Notes: generated by a model not told the origin, from the sequence alone. A stretch of 64,000 bases of DNA from Variovorax gossypii (GCF_003965815.1 NZ_RXOE01000001.1:1550001-1614000); one strand, 5' to 3'. Shown: positions 25,471 to 33,463, counted from the first letter of the stretch. Numbers and translations are program-made.

Positions 25471-25540
25471 CAGAAGAGCTTTCAGTTGTGCCGCCTGCGT
25501 CGCCCACCTAGAGTCGGCCGGATAACGGAGACACGACGAC

Positions 25541-26563
25541 ATGACGACCACCGGTTCGCCCTACACGCCCTGCACCTTCTTCGGCGGCACCCGCCGCCGC
25601 CTCGCCATTGCCGCAGCCTGCGCGGCGCTCGCCCTTGGAGCCACCGCCACCGGCGCCTTCGCGGCCGACGCGCCCTACCCCACCAAGCCGGTGAAGTTCC
25701 TCACCAACTTCCCGGCGGGCGGCCCCATCGACATCCTCGCCCGCGCGCTGGCCGACGCGCTGCAGAAAGACCTGAAGCAGCCCTTCATCGTCGACAACCG
25801 GCCCGGCGCGGGCGGCAACATCGGCGCCGACTTCGTCGCCAAGGCCCCGGCCGACGGCTACACGGTGCTGATGGGCATCGACAGCACCTTCACCATCAAC
25901 CCGCACCTGTACGCCTCGATGCCCTTCGCGGCCAAGGACCTGAAGCCGCTGATGATCTTCAGCTCCTCGGGCCTGGCCTTCGGCGTGGCGCAGGGCGTGA
26001 AGGCGAAGACGCTGCCCGAATTCATCGCCCAGGCCAAGGCCGAGCCCGCCACCTTCAGCTCGGCCGGCAACGGCAGCCCCGGCCACATCGCCGCCGAGAT
26101 CTTCGCCAGCGAGACGGGCGCGAAGATCACCCACGTGCCCTACAAGGGCAACGCGCCGGCCGTGCTGGCGCTGATGGGCGACGAGGTGCAGGCCGGCATC
26201 CTGGCCACGCCGGGCCTGCTGCCGCAGATTCAGGCAGGCAAGCTGCGCGCGCTGGCCGTGACCGGAAAGCAACGCTCGCCGCTGCTGCCGCAGGTGCCCA
26301 CCGTGGGCGAGCTGGGCCTGAAGGGCCTGGAATTCGAGGTGCTCTACCTCGCCATGGTGCCCGCTGCCACGCCAGAGCCGGTGATGCAGACGCTGCGCGG
26401 CTCGCTGCAGAAGGCGCTGGCGCTGCCCGAGATCAAGTCGCGCCTTTCCTCTCTGGACATGGTGCCGCTCGGCGAAACCGGCAGCGCGGCCAGCGAGCAC
26501 CTGGCGGCCAGCCAGGCGCGCTACGGGCGCATCGTCAAGGCCACGGGCATGAAGGTCGACTGA
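25541..26563 (+). CDS. Bug-family periplasmic solute-binding protein (tripartite tricarboxylate transporter type)
   Basis: This 340-residue exported protein has a signal peptide after a charged start (RRRLAIAAACAALALGATAT, cleaved near GAFAAD). The Bug/TctC fold is shown by PVKFLTNFPAGGPIDILARA, FIVDNRPGAGGNIGADFVAK and THVPYKGNAPAVLALMGDEV. Bug proteins capture carboxylates in the periplasm, often without a membrane partner encoded next to them, as here. It is the first gene downstream of the LysR operator. The ligand is unknown. A second Bug gene and a sulfatase follow, so an organic acid or sulfated compound is possible. Confidence 0.9.
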   Translation: MTTTGSPYTPCTFFGGTRRRLAIAAACAALALGATATGAFAADAPYPTKPVKFLTNFPAGGPIDILARALADALQKDLKQPFIVDNRPGAGGNIGADFVAKAPADGYTVLMGIDSTFTINPHLYASMPFAAKDLKPLMIFSSSGLAFGVAQGVKAKTLPEFIAQAKAEPATFSSAGNGSPGHIAAEIFASETGAKITHVPYKGNAPAVLALMGDEVQAGILATPGLLPQIQAGKLRALAVTGKQRSPLLPQVPTVGELGLKGLEFEVLYLAMVPAATPEPVMQTLRGSLQKALALPEIKSRLSSLDMVPLGETGSAASEHLAASQARYGRIVKATGMKVD

Positions 26564-26745
26564 GCAGCAGAGCGCAGCAAGAATCAGAGCAAGGTGTGGA
26601 GCAAGGTGCGGAGCAAAGGGTAAGTCCGGGGAATGGTTGATTTGAACAATCGAGTGCCGCGTCTTCAGAATCGTCCGCAACTGCGGATCTCGCGGCCACA
26701 CTGGCGCGCCATCGCCTGAACGACGAAGACAAGGACTTGCTCACC

Positions 26746-27753
26746 ATGCTGCCGACCCAATCCCTCCCCATGACCCGCCGCCTCGCCGGCATGCTGGCCA
26801 TCGCCGGCCTCGCGACGGCTTTCGCCACCGGCGCAGCCGCTCAACAGCAACAACAGCAGGTCAAGTTCGACACCCCGCTGCACATCGTGGTCGGCTACGC
26901 CCCCGGCGGCGCCACCGACCGCGTGGCGCGCATCGTGGGCGACAAGCTCACCTCCCGCCTCGGCGTGCCCGTGGTGGTCGACAACAAGCCCGGCGCGGGC
27001 GGCCGCCTCGCCGCGCAGCAGGTGAAGGCCACGCCCGCCAGCCAGAACGTGCTGATGCTCGCCAACCCCGCCGTGATGGTGGTGGCGCCGCTGGTCTTCA
27101 AGGACAACAACTACGACGCCGAGCGCGACTTCGTGCCCGTGTCGTACGTCAACGACTACAACTTCGCGCTGGCCGTGTCGCCCACCCTGCCCGTGCGCGA
27201 GCTGAACCACCTGCTCGCCTGGATGCGCGCCAACCCCAACCAGGCCAACGTGGGCGTGCCGGCAACCGGCAGCCTGCCGCACTTCTTCGGCCTCATGGTG
27301 GGCGAGAAGGCCAAGGTGCAGACCCAGGTGATCGGCTATCGCGGCTCGGCCCCGCTGCTGAACGACGTGATCGGCGGGCAGGTGCCCGTTGCCGTCGACA
27401 CCGAAGACGTGGCCGTGCCGCAGCACGCCGCGGGCAAGCTGCGCATCCTCGCGATCTCGGGCGCCAAGCGCTCGCCCTTCCTGCCCGACGTGCCCACCTT
27501 CAAGGAAGCCGGCCTCGACCTCGCCGCCACCGGCTGGAACACCTTCTTCGCACCGGCCACCATGCCCAAGGAAAAGGCCGAGCGCCTCGCCGTCGTCATC
27601 CGCGAAGTCATGCAGGACCCGGACACCCAACGCAAGTTCAAGGACTCGGGCATGACGCCCGTGGTGAGCACCCAGGCGCAGACCGCCGCGATGCTCAAGG
27701 CCTACCGCGCCCAATGGGCGCCGGTCGTCCAGAAGTCGGGCTACCAACCTTAG
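26746..27753 (+). CDS. Bug-family periplasmic solute-binding protein, second copy
   Basis: This 335-residue protein has a signal peptide (RRLAGMLAIAGLATAFATGA) followed by a Gln run (AQQQQQQVKF). The Bug motifs LHIVVGYAPGGATDRVARIV, VVDNKPGAGGRLAAQQ and IGYRGSAPLLNDVIGGQVPV are clear. It is distant from the first copy in sequence, so it probably binds another ligand rather than being a recent duplicate. ATG 26746 is chosen over TTG 26737 because AAGGA at 26731-26735 is then 10 bases away. The 182-bp gap before it holds short GAGCAAGGTG-type direct repeats. No TctA/TctB membrane genes are nearby. Confidence 0.88.
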   Translation: MLPTQSLPMTRRLAGMLAIAGLATAFATGAAAQQQQQQVKFDTPLHIVVGYAPGGATDRVARIVGDKLTSRLGVPVVVDNKPGAGGRLAAQQVKATPASQNVLMLANPAVMVVAPLVFKDNNYDAERDFVPVSYVNDYNFALAVSPTLPVRELNHLLAWMRANPNQANVGVPATGSLPHFFGLMVGEKAKVQTQVIGYRGSAPLLNDVIGGQVPVAVDTEDVAVPQHAAGKLRILAISGAKRSPFLPDVPTFKEAGLDLAATGWNTFFAPATMPKEKAERLAVVIREVMQDPDTQRKFKDSGMTPVVSTQAQTAAMLKAYRAQWAPVVQKSGYQP

Positions 27754-27809
27754 GACAACCCCCAGTCTTCGCGCACTTCGTGTCGCTTCGCCAACCCCTT
27801 CCAGGGGGC

Positions 27810-27846
27810 AACACCAGCGGCCCGGCAAAGCCGGTTCCGCGGTGTT
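27810..27846. repeat. Strong hairpin in a likely dispersed intergenic element
   Basis: AACACC (27810-27815) pairs with GGTGTT (27841-27846). Inside, GCGG pairs with CCGC and CCGGC with GCCGG around a short AAA loop. It is preceded by TTCGCGCACTTCGTGTCGC-like sequence and CCCCTTCCAGGGGG. From memory, closely similar blocks recur between genes in Comamonadaceae genomes, so this is probably a family repeat that may also terminate the upstream gene. It ends 41 bp before the sulfatase start. Confidence 0.5.
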
Positions 27847-27886
27847 CCCCGAAAAGACCTCCGAGCCTCGAAAGCGCGATCAATTT

Positions 27887-29203
27887 ATGACCAGACCCAA
27901 CATCATCTTCATCGTGGCCGACGACCTCGGCTATGCCGACCTCGGTTGCTACGGCGGCCGCGACGCGGCGTTCGGCCCCGTCTCGCCCGTGCTCGACGGC
28001 CTTGCCGCCAACGGCCTGAAGCTCACCCAGGGCTACTCGAACTCGCCCGTGTGCTCGCCCACGCGCTTCGGCATGATCACCGGCCGCTACCAGTACCGCC
28101 TGCGCGGCGCGGCCGAGGAGCCCATCAACAGCAAGAGCCGCGGCAGCACCACCCTCGGCCTGCCCACCGACCACCCCACCCTGCCCTCGCTGCTGAAGGC
28201 CAGCGGCTACCAGACCGCCCTCATCGGCAAGTGGCACCTGGGCTACCCGCCCACCTTCGGCCCGCTGCGCTCGGGGTACGACGAGTTCTTCGGCCCCATG
28301 TCGGGCGGCGTCGACTACTTCACCCATTGCGACTCCACCGGCCGCCACGACCTGTGGTTCGGCGAGGAAGACAAGCAGGAAGAGGGCTACCTCACCGACA
28401 TCCTCTCGAAGCGCGCTGTCGACTACGTGGAGCGCATGGCAAAGCAGGAAGCCCCCTTCTTCCTGAGCCTGCACTACACCGCGCCGCACTGGCCGTGGGA
28501 AACCCGCGACGACGCAGCCAAGGCCCCGAGCATCAAGGACAACCTGTTCGACCTGGCCGGCGGCAACATCAACGTGTACCGCCGCATGATCCATCACATG
28601 GACGAAGGCATCGGCTGGATCATGGCCGCGCTCGAGAAGCACGGCATGGCCGACAACACCCTGGTGGTGTTCACCAGCGACAACGGCGGCGAACGCTTCT
28701 CCGACAACTGGCCGCTGGTCGGCGGCAAGATGGACCTGACCGAAGGCGGCATCCGCGTGCCATGGATCGCGCACTGGCCCGCAGTGATCGGCAAGGGCGG
28801 CGAAAGCACCCAGCTGTGCATGACCATGGACTGGTCGGCCACCATGCTCGACGCAGCCGGCGTGGCCGCGCACCCCGACTACCCGCTCGACGGCGTCTCG
28901 CTGATGCCCGTGCTCAAGGACGCGTCGAAGAGCTTCCGCCGCCCGCTGCACTGGCGCATGAACCATCGCGGGCAGGAAGCCATGCGCGACGGCGACTGGA
29001 AGTACCTGAAGGTCGACGGCAACGAGTACCTGTTCAACATCCCCGGCGATGAGCGCGAGCGGGCCAATCTGGCGAAGAAGGAGCCGGAGAGGCTGGCTGC
29101 GATGCGGGCGGATTGGCAAGCCTGGAATGCGACGATGCCGGCGATTCCGGAGGATGCGACTGTGAGCCTTGGCTACTCGGTGAAGGACATGCCGCAGAGG
29201 TGA
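27887..29203 (+). CDS. Type I sulfatase (arylsulfatase family)
   Basis: This 438-residue enzyme hydrolyses sulfate esters using a formylglycine made from Cys. The active-site signature CSPTR is at residues 56-60 (VCSPTRFGMITGRYQ), the Ca-binding DD at 12-13 (IVADDLGYADLG), and GKWHLGYPP and FTSDNGG supply further metal and substrate residues. No signal peptide is seen from ATG 27887, so it is probably cytoplasmic; an upstream in-frame ATG at 27842 adds a non-conserved stretch. A formylglycine-generating enzyme or anaerobic maturase is not in the window. The 3' 250 bp of this gene recur in decayed form near 35311, and a shorter match near 32181. Confidence 0.93.
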   Translation: MTRPNIIFIVADDLGYADLGCYGGRDAAFGPVSPVLDGLAANGLKLTQGYSNSPVCSPTRFGMITGRYQYRLRGAAEEPINSKSRGSTTLGLPTDHPTLPSLLKASGYQTALIGKWHLGYPPTFGPLRSGYDEFFGPMSGGVDYFTHCDSTGRHDLWFGEEDKQEEGYLTDILSKRAVDYVERMAKQEAPFFLSLHYTAPHWPWETRDDAAKAPSIKDNLFDLAGGNINVYRRMIHHMDEGIGWIMAALEKHGMADNTLVVFTSDNGGERFSDNWPLVGGKMDLTEGGIRVPWIAHWPAVIGKGGESTQLCMTMDWSATMLDAAGVAAHPDYPLDGVSLMPVLKDASKSFRRPLHWRMNHRGQEAMRDGDWKYLKVDGNEYLFNIPGDERERANLAKKEPERLAAMRADWQAWNATMPAIPEDATVSLGYSVKDMPQR

Positions 29204-29346
29204 ACGGCGACGGCAGCAGGGCTACCATCCAGCCCTTCCGTCAGAGGCGCCGGGCGGCGTCTCTACGGCCGGATCTGCATGCCGACGCCATCAAAGAACG
29301 AAATGGAGTAGCGCCTTCGCGACCTAGTTGCCCCTCGCCCCTGTAC

Positions 29347-29691
29347 TTAGCGCCGGCCACCCAGTTCCGTGATCAGGTCTTCGACGCCTCCATAGATCGG
29401 CTCCAGAGGATGATCTCGGCAGTACTTGTCTAGATACGCCAGCACCTTTGTGGGGGGAAGGGCCTTGTTTGGAGTCTGTATCCGCGCCACGTTGTTGAAA
29501 GCGCTGATGAAGCCCCACGACCACTGAACAATGCCGTCCTCATAAACGATGTCCTTGTTTCTCCGCCATGCAATGTGCTTGTCGCAACCTTCGGCGCCAA
29601 GGCCATGGAAATAGATCAGGTCATCTTTAGCGGCAGCGGCCAATGAAGTCGCTGCACAAGCAACGAGAACGGCAAGGACGGGGAGTCGCAT
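29347..29691 (-). CDS. Small exported protein, possibly Rap1a/HdeA-like fold
   Basis: This 114-residue protein has a signal peptide (MRLPVLAVLVACAATSLAAA) and a mature part with two Cys (EGCDKHIAW and DKYCRDHPLE). The pattern W..GFISAFN ... LPPTKVLAYLDKYCRDHP is reminiscent of small periplasmic HdeA/Rap1a-type proteins, which act as acid chaperones or immunity proteins, but the match is from memory and weak. ATG 29691 is set by a strong GGAGGAAGA directly upstream; the frame is open further 5'. It is less GC-rich than the flanks. No toxin gene is evident next to it. Confidence 0.7.
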   Translation of the reverse strand: MRLPVLAVLVACAATSLAAAAKDDLIYFHGLGAEGCDKHIAWRRNKDIVYEDGIVQWSWGFISAFNNVARIQTPNKALPPTKVLAYLDKYCRDHPLEPIYGGVEDLITELGGRR

Positions 29692-29781
29692 TCTTCCTCC
29701 AGAAATTTTCGTCTCGTCATTGTCTTCGACGCAGCTACTCCACATGCCTCCTTCATGGAGAAGCACGAAGCGCAGGGTTGT

Positions 29782-30657
29782 CTAATCGAGAACGCGCTCA
29801 ACCAGCACCGATAGAGGCCAAGCCAGATCGCCGGTTTTGTGAAAGGCACATGCCGTAAAGGTCAGACGCCTCTCCTTTTCCACACGCGCAACGATCACGG
29901 CCACGGTGCCACGAAAGTCCTCGTTGCCCTCGTGGTGCTCGCGAATGATCGCTTGCCACTCGCGCAGTTGCAGATAAGCGCCCGCCGCAGGCTCAGGCGT
30001 AAATGGCTTCTGCGTGAAAGTGATCAAGACACGCAATGGCGAATTGAGAGAACAAAGCTTTCGGATCTCATGTGTGGCACCCGAAAAACTGTTCTCCGAC
30101 TCTACGTAGATGGATGGAATGGCATACCCGTTCCTACCGAACCTGGCGGCCACATGATCCACTTTGAATTCCTCCTTGCCATGCACCATTCCAAGGTCAG
30201 CTGCGACACGTGGAAGCAGTGAGCTTGCATAGAACTGGGTGCGCTGCGTATTGGACGTGGCGATCCTCTGCAGATCACTGCCCTCGTAGTCCGAGATCCG
30301 CTTTTCAAAGGCCTTGAAAAATCGCCGTGCAAGATCTTGCCCCTGAGTCCGTTCGGTTCTTGGACGCGAGAGCGTTGCAAGATACTTTCGGAGTTCATCC
30401 GTCGACATAAAGAGCTTTGAATCGTCCGCGACGACGCCGCCGGTCTTGCTTGGCGCAAAGGCGGTTCCGCAAAACTTCGCGACACGCGAATCCTCGAACC
30501 GGAAATTCCCCGCACCTCGAAATGGCATGACAGTGGCGACCAAGCCATCCATGCCTGCGCAAACCAAGTGACAGCTTGGGCACTCCAGCAGATCAGATGT
30601 ATTCAGGTGCAAATGGCTTGCACTGCAATTTGGGCATTCACCGTCGCTAAAGACCAT
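29782..30657 (-). CDS. Zinc-ribbon protein with a PD-(D/E)xK nuclease-like core, unknown function
   Basis: This 291-residue protein is not recognised as a named family. It opens with a zinc ribbon (GECPNCSASH and LECPSCHLVCAG; Cys at 8, 11, 26, 29). A central helical region follows, and near residues 160-215 the pattern FKVDHVAARFGRNGYAIPSI then YVESENSFSGATHEIRKL and PLRVLITF. The D ... E.EN ... strand order is like the core of PD-(D/E)xK nuclease-fold proteins. AGGGA six bases before ATG 30657 supports that start over the ATG at 30663. Base composition is clearly more A/T-rich than the backbone, suggesting horizontal transfer. Defence or DNA repair is a guess. Confidence 0.7.
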   Translation of the reverse strand: MVFSDGECPNCSASHLHLNTSDLLECPSCHLVCAGMDGLVATVMPFRGAGNFRFEDSRVAKFCGTAFAPSKTGGVVADDSKLFMSTDELRKYLATLSRPRTERTQGQDLARRFFKAFEKRISDYEGSDLQRIATSNTQRTQFYASSLLPRVAADLGMVHGKEEFKVDHVAARFGRNGYAIPSIYVESENSFSGATHEIRKLCSLNSPLRVLITFTQKPFTPEPAAGAYLQLREWQAIIREHHEGNEDFRGTVAVIVARVEKERRLTFTACAFHKTGDLAWPLSVLVERVLD

Positions 30658-30690
30658 TGGCATTCCCTACGTTGAGCTTCGACCGCATTT

Positions 30691-30720
30691 CTACAGGCAC
30701 TTGGAAAGAAGAGAGTTCAT
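30691..30720 (-). CDS. Possible 9-residue micro-ORF
   Basis: ATG 30720 to TAG 30691 encodes MNSLLSKCL. It is preceded by an excellent Shine-Dalgarno (AAAAAGGAGGG) a few bases upstream. It lies between the HxlR gene stop (30734) and the zinc-ribbon gene start (30657) on the same strand. It could be a translated leader of the zinc-ribbon gene, or the strong ribosome site may be chance. Confidence 0.3.
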   Translation of the reverse strand: MNSLLSKCL

Positions 30721-30733
30721 GGGCCCTCCTTTT

Positions 30734-31174
30734 TCACGGCCCTTCACGCCCGCTCCCGGCGTCGAACTCCTGTCGTGCCTGCTCGATCACCGCGCGGTTC
30801 TGCATCGCCCACCTCGAGAGCGAGCGAAGCGGTTCGATCAGTGAATGGCCCAACACCGTCAGCTCGTACTCGACCTTCGGCGGGATCGTCGGATAGGCGG
30901 TGCGCTTGACCAGGCCATCGCGCTCGAGCCCTCGAAGAGTGAGCGTCAGCATGCGGTGCGATACGCCCTCTATGAGCCGCATCATCGCGTTGAAGCGCAC
31001 CGGCCCTTCGGACAGCGCACCGACCACCATCACCGTCCACTTGTCGCCGATGCGGTCGAGCACGTCGAGCACCACTCGGCACTCTACATAGCGGTCTTCC
31101 TCTTTGCGCGCTTCTCCGGTAGTGGCCGCAGCTTGCGCATCTGCCCGGCGCGATGCCGCCTTCGAACCCGCCAT
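30734..31174 (-). CDS. HxlR-family regulator (QorR-like)
   Basis: This 146-residue winged-helix protein has CRVVLDVLDRIGDKWTVMVV, GALSEGPVRFNAMMRLIEGV and SHRMLTLTLRGLERDGLVKR, the full HxlR domain including the redox-active Cys position near its start. An N-terminal arm of about 40 residues is Ala/Arg-rich. ATG 31174 follows AAGGAG at seven bases; the longer open frame upstream runs through the divergent promoter. It faces a QorB/NmrA-like NAD(P)H quinone reductase gene, a pairing known as QorR-QorB in actinobacteria and others. Two perfect palindromes lie between them. Confidence 0.9.
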   Translation of the reverse strand: MAGSKAASRRADAQAAATTGEARKEEDRYVECRVVLDVLDRIGDKWTVMVVGALSEGPVRFNAMMRLIEGVSHRMLTLTLRGLERDGLVKRTAYPTIPPKVEYELTVLGHSLIEPLRSLSRWAMQNRAVIEQARQEFDAGSGREGP

Positions 31175-31200
31175 TGCCTGGCTCCTTCCATGTCGTCCAA

Positions 31201-31220
31201 CACGATCAAATCTGATCGTG
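31201..31220. promoter_or_regulatory. Palindromic operator 1 of the HxlR / quinone-reductase pair
   Basis: CACGATCA-AATC-TGATCGTG is a perfect 8-bp inverted repeat with a 4-base centre. It lies 27 bp upstream of the HxlR gene start and shares the CACGA / TCGTG ends with operator 2, so one dimeric protein, most likely the HxlR regulator, may bind both. Confidence 0.7.
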
Positions 31221-31271
31221 GGCACCAATTTGTGCATTCTTGTGCGCGCTGGCGATATCCGCCAAAGTGGC

Positions 31272-31290
31272 CACGAACATTTTGTTCGTG
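31272..31290. promoter_or_regulatory. Palindromic operator 2 of the HxlR / quinone-reductase pair
   Basis: CACGAACA-TTT-TGTTCGTG is a perfect 8-bp inverted repeat with a 3-base centre, 21 bp before the reductase ATG at 31311. It overlaps the region where the -10 box and the ribosome site (AAAGAAAGGA) of that gene would lie, so binding should repress it. Confidence 0.72.
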
Positions 31291-31310
31291 TGCAAAGAAA
31301 GGATATCGCA

Positions 31311-32168
31311 ATGAAGATCGGAGTCAGCGGTGCGAGCGGCCAACTCGGCAAGGCTGTTGTTGAAGAGCTGAAGGCCAGGGGCGGCAACCACGGCATCGTC
31401 GGCATTTCCAGAAACCCGCAGACCGTGTCGCCGCCCGCCACGGGCAGGCTGGGCGACTACGACAGGCCCGAGACGCTGGCCGAGGCGTATGCCGGCCTCG
31501 ACAGGCTGCTCATCATTCCCGCCAGCGACGTGCGCCCGGGCATACGCGCCCGCCAGTTCGTGACCGCCATCGATGCGGCCGTGAAAGCGGGCATTGGGCA
31601 CATCGTGCTGATCTCGACCGCAGCCACGCGCGAAGTGGCCGAGCCCGACATGTACGCGCCCTACTGGACGGCGGAGCAACACCTGATGAAGACGGCGCCC
31701 CGCTGGACCATCCTGCGAATGAACTACTACGCGGAAACCTTCGCGCAGCTCGCGGCCATGTCATTGCGCATCGTGCCCGGCCTCGGCGAGAACCGCGTTG
31801 CGTTCGTCTCGCGCGACGACCTGGGCGCGGCGGCTGCCGGAGTGCTTTTGGGCGAAGGCCACGCCGGCGCCATCTACAACGCGACCGGCCCCGCCGCCCT
31901 GACCGGCGAGCAACGCGCGGCGGTCATCACCGAAGTCACCGGCAACCCCTCGCGCTTCACCGTGCTCACCGAACCGCAGCTTCGCGGCGGAATGCTTCAG
32001 GCGGGCATTCCGCAGGAGTACGTTGATTCGATGGTCGACATCGAGAAGCACTTTCTGGCGGGGAGCTTTGACATCGTTACGGGGGATGTGGAAAAGCTTG
32101 CGGGGCGGACGCCGAGATCGTTGCGGGATGTTTTGACGACAGCTATTGGTCAACCTTCAACAGTCTGA
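31311..32168 (+). CDS. NAD(P)H-binding quinone reductase, QorB/NmrA-like
   Basis: This 285-residue atypical SDR begins MKIGVSGASGQLGKAVVEEL, with the GASGQLG dinucleotide motif of NmrA/QorB proteins. HIVLISTAATREVAEPDMYA and NYYAETFAQL are also typical of QOR2-type NAD(P)H:quinone reductases. It would reduce quinones or related electrophiles, protecting the cell. ATG 31311 follows AAAGAAAGGA. Expression is probably repressed by the divergent HxlR protein through the two palindromes. The 3' end is followed within 20 bp by a short sulfatase-tail remnant. Confidence 0.88.
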   Translation: MKIGVSGASGQLGKAVVEELKARGGNHGIVGISRNPQTVSPPATGRLGDYDRPETLAEAYAGLDRLLIIPASDVRPGIRARQFVTAIDAAVKAGIGHIVLISTAATREVAEPDMYAPYWTAEQHLMKTAPRWTILRMNYYAETFAQLAAMSLRIVPGLGENRVAFVSRDDLGAAAAGVLLGEGHAGAIYNATGPAALTGEQRAAVITEVTGNPSRFTVLTEPQLRGGMLQAGIPQEYVDSMVDIEKHFLAGSFDIVTGDVEKLAGRTPRSLRDVLTTAIGQPSTV

Positions 32169-32180
32169 ATACCCGGCCTC

Positions 32181-32213
32181 GCGGACGATTGGCAGGCTTG
32201 TAACGCGACGATG
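32181..32213 (+). pseudogene. Short remnant matching the sulfatase 3' end
   Basis: The stretch GATTGGCAGGCTTGTAACGC then GACGATG aligns to the sulfatase tail at about 29104-29137. From ATTGGCA to the final ATG, 22 of 26 bases agree, and three of the four differences are transitions. It lies just after the QorB-like stop and is not part of any gene. It may be a second, shorter trace of the duplication seen at 35311-35567. The short length makes this tentative. Confidence 0.4.
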
Positions 32214-32435
32214 TATCGAACCCCAGACGCGCGACGCACGAGGCCAGATCACTCTTTCAGGGGATGGCGCGATATCGCGCTCGAAAAAACAATTCCTGCC
32301 GCGCAGGTTGCGTAGCGCGCATTCATTGCACGTGCGGCATTTCTTCTACCCAGGCTATTTGCCACAAGGTGCCCGATAAAGACAACGCGACGACGAACCT
32401 GTTCTTTCGACAACAGCCCTCAGGGAGGATCCCGT
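32214..32435. other. Intergenic stretch before the Ig-like protein gene
   Basis: No gene is supported here. The DNA is mixed in composition, and the last 25 bases hold the ribosome site (CAGGGAGGA) of the gene at 32436. No repeat or clear promoter was identified. Confidence 0.5.
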
Positions 32436-33293
32436 ATGGCAATAGTCAAACCCGTTCTCACCCCTGCCGTCGCAGTCGTCAACCGCACTGCTGGCCAGTA
32501 CGGTATCGGCGAGGTGATTGGCTTGAGTGTGCAGGTGAAGCCCGCCACCTCCAACATCGCGACATTCGGCGGCATCACATGGCGTCGGGCAAGTGGTGTT
32601 GCTGGAACCCTTACCCTGATCACCCCCGCCGCTGGTACAGCCACCTTGACCCTGGGCGGTACGGGCGGAACGATGACACTGGAGGCATGGAGCGGCAATC
32701 CGCTTGCAAAGCAAGCAACCGTCACCATCACGGTGGTAGCTCCGAATGACGTGCTCTTCAGAAGAGTGGCAGGAGGAACGATTGAACACACACAGTATCA
32801 AGCGAGCGCCGGTTTCATCGGCGAGGCCGACATCCTGCCTTCGGGCGTCTCATTCGCAAATGTGGAAGTGCGTGAGGGCAGCTTCAAATCAGTAGCCAGC
32901 GGTGCTTTCGAGGCTTTCAACGGCGATGAGCATCCTGCGGGCCCATGGGCTGGAATTACCTGTACAGCAGCAACCGGGAACAACAATTGGCAAGCATATG
33001 ACCAGGTCCGTTCCGGATGGGGTGCGCCAAGGACAACCCCGCAGGGTGCTCCAATCCTTGACCAGCAAGGGAGGCTGACATACGAAGCCGCAAGCTTTGA
33101 ATGGAATATCCCCTGGCACTACAGAATTGTCGGCACGGTGGGCAACGGGGTGATATTCCGCTACATGCTTCACAAGCAGACCGTCAATATGGCCGGCCAC
33201 GTCACCATCAAGAAACATAACTCGGAGACCTGCGCCGCAAACTGGGGAGATCCAACTTCTACTTTTGGCCTGCCTGGCATTGGTTACCCGTAA
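32436..33293 (+). CDS. Orphan protein with an Ig-like N-terminal domain, unknown function
   Basis: This 285-residue protein is not recognised. Residues 1-103 look like a bacterial Ig-like beta-sandwich (GQYGIGEVIGLSVQVKP, TLTLITPAAGTATLTLGG, QATVTITVVAP). The rest is rich in aromatic and polar residues (EWNIPWHYRIVGTV, FRYMLHKQTVNMAGHV) and looks like a second beta-rich domain with a His-rich and Cys-containing end (KHNSETCAANWGDP). There is no signal peptide. GGGAGGA ahead of ATG 32436 is a strong ribosome site. Composition is more A/T-rich than the backbone and the gene stands alone, suggesting transfer. It could be a structural or adhesive protein, or an effector of a contractile injection or type VI system, but nothing nearby supports one. 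Confidence 0.7.
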   Translation: MAIVKPVLTPAVAVVNRTAGQYGIGEVIGLSVQVKPATSNIATFGGITWRRASGVAGTLTLITPAAGTATLTLGGTGGTMTLEAWSGNPLAKQATVTITVVAPNDVLFRRVAGGTIEHTQYQASAGFIGEADILPSGVSFANVEVREGSFKSVASGAFEAFNGDEHPAGPWAGITCTAATGNNNWQAYDQVRSGWGAPRTTPQGAPILDQQGRLTYEAASFEWNIPWHYRIVGTVGNGVIFRYMLHKQTVNMAGHVTIKKHNSETCAANWGDPTSTFGLPGIGYP

Positions 33294-33463
33294 AGAACTA
33301 CGACTGACCTCTGCCTTGCAGCACTGCAAGTGTCCAGTGAACTCGCCTTGACTTCGGTTTCGGCGATCAACTCTGCTGCCAGAAGGCGCTGCGCCTGAGC
33401 GTGCGTACGCTGGCTTATATGGATGCCCAGCCCCCAAAAGGGAGGCGACGGTCGCGCACGGAG

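Noticed and set aside
29347-29691. Immunity protein of a toxin pair (Rap1a-like)
   Set aside because: The resemblance is only a loose W...P...YLDKYC..HP pattern and no toxin gene lies beside it, so no system is claimed.
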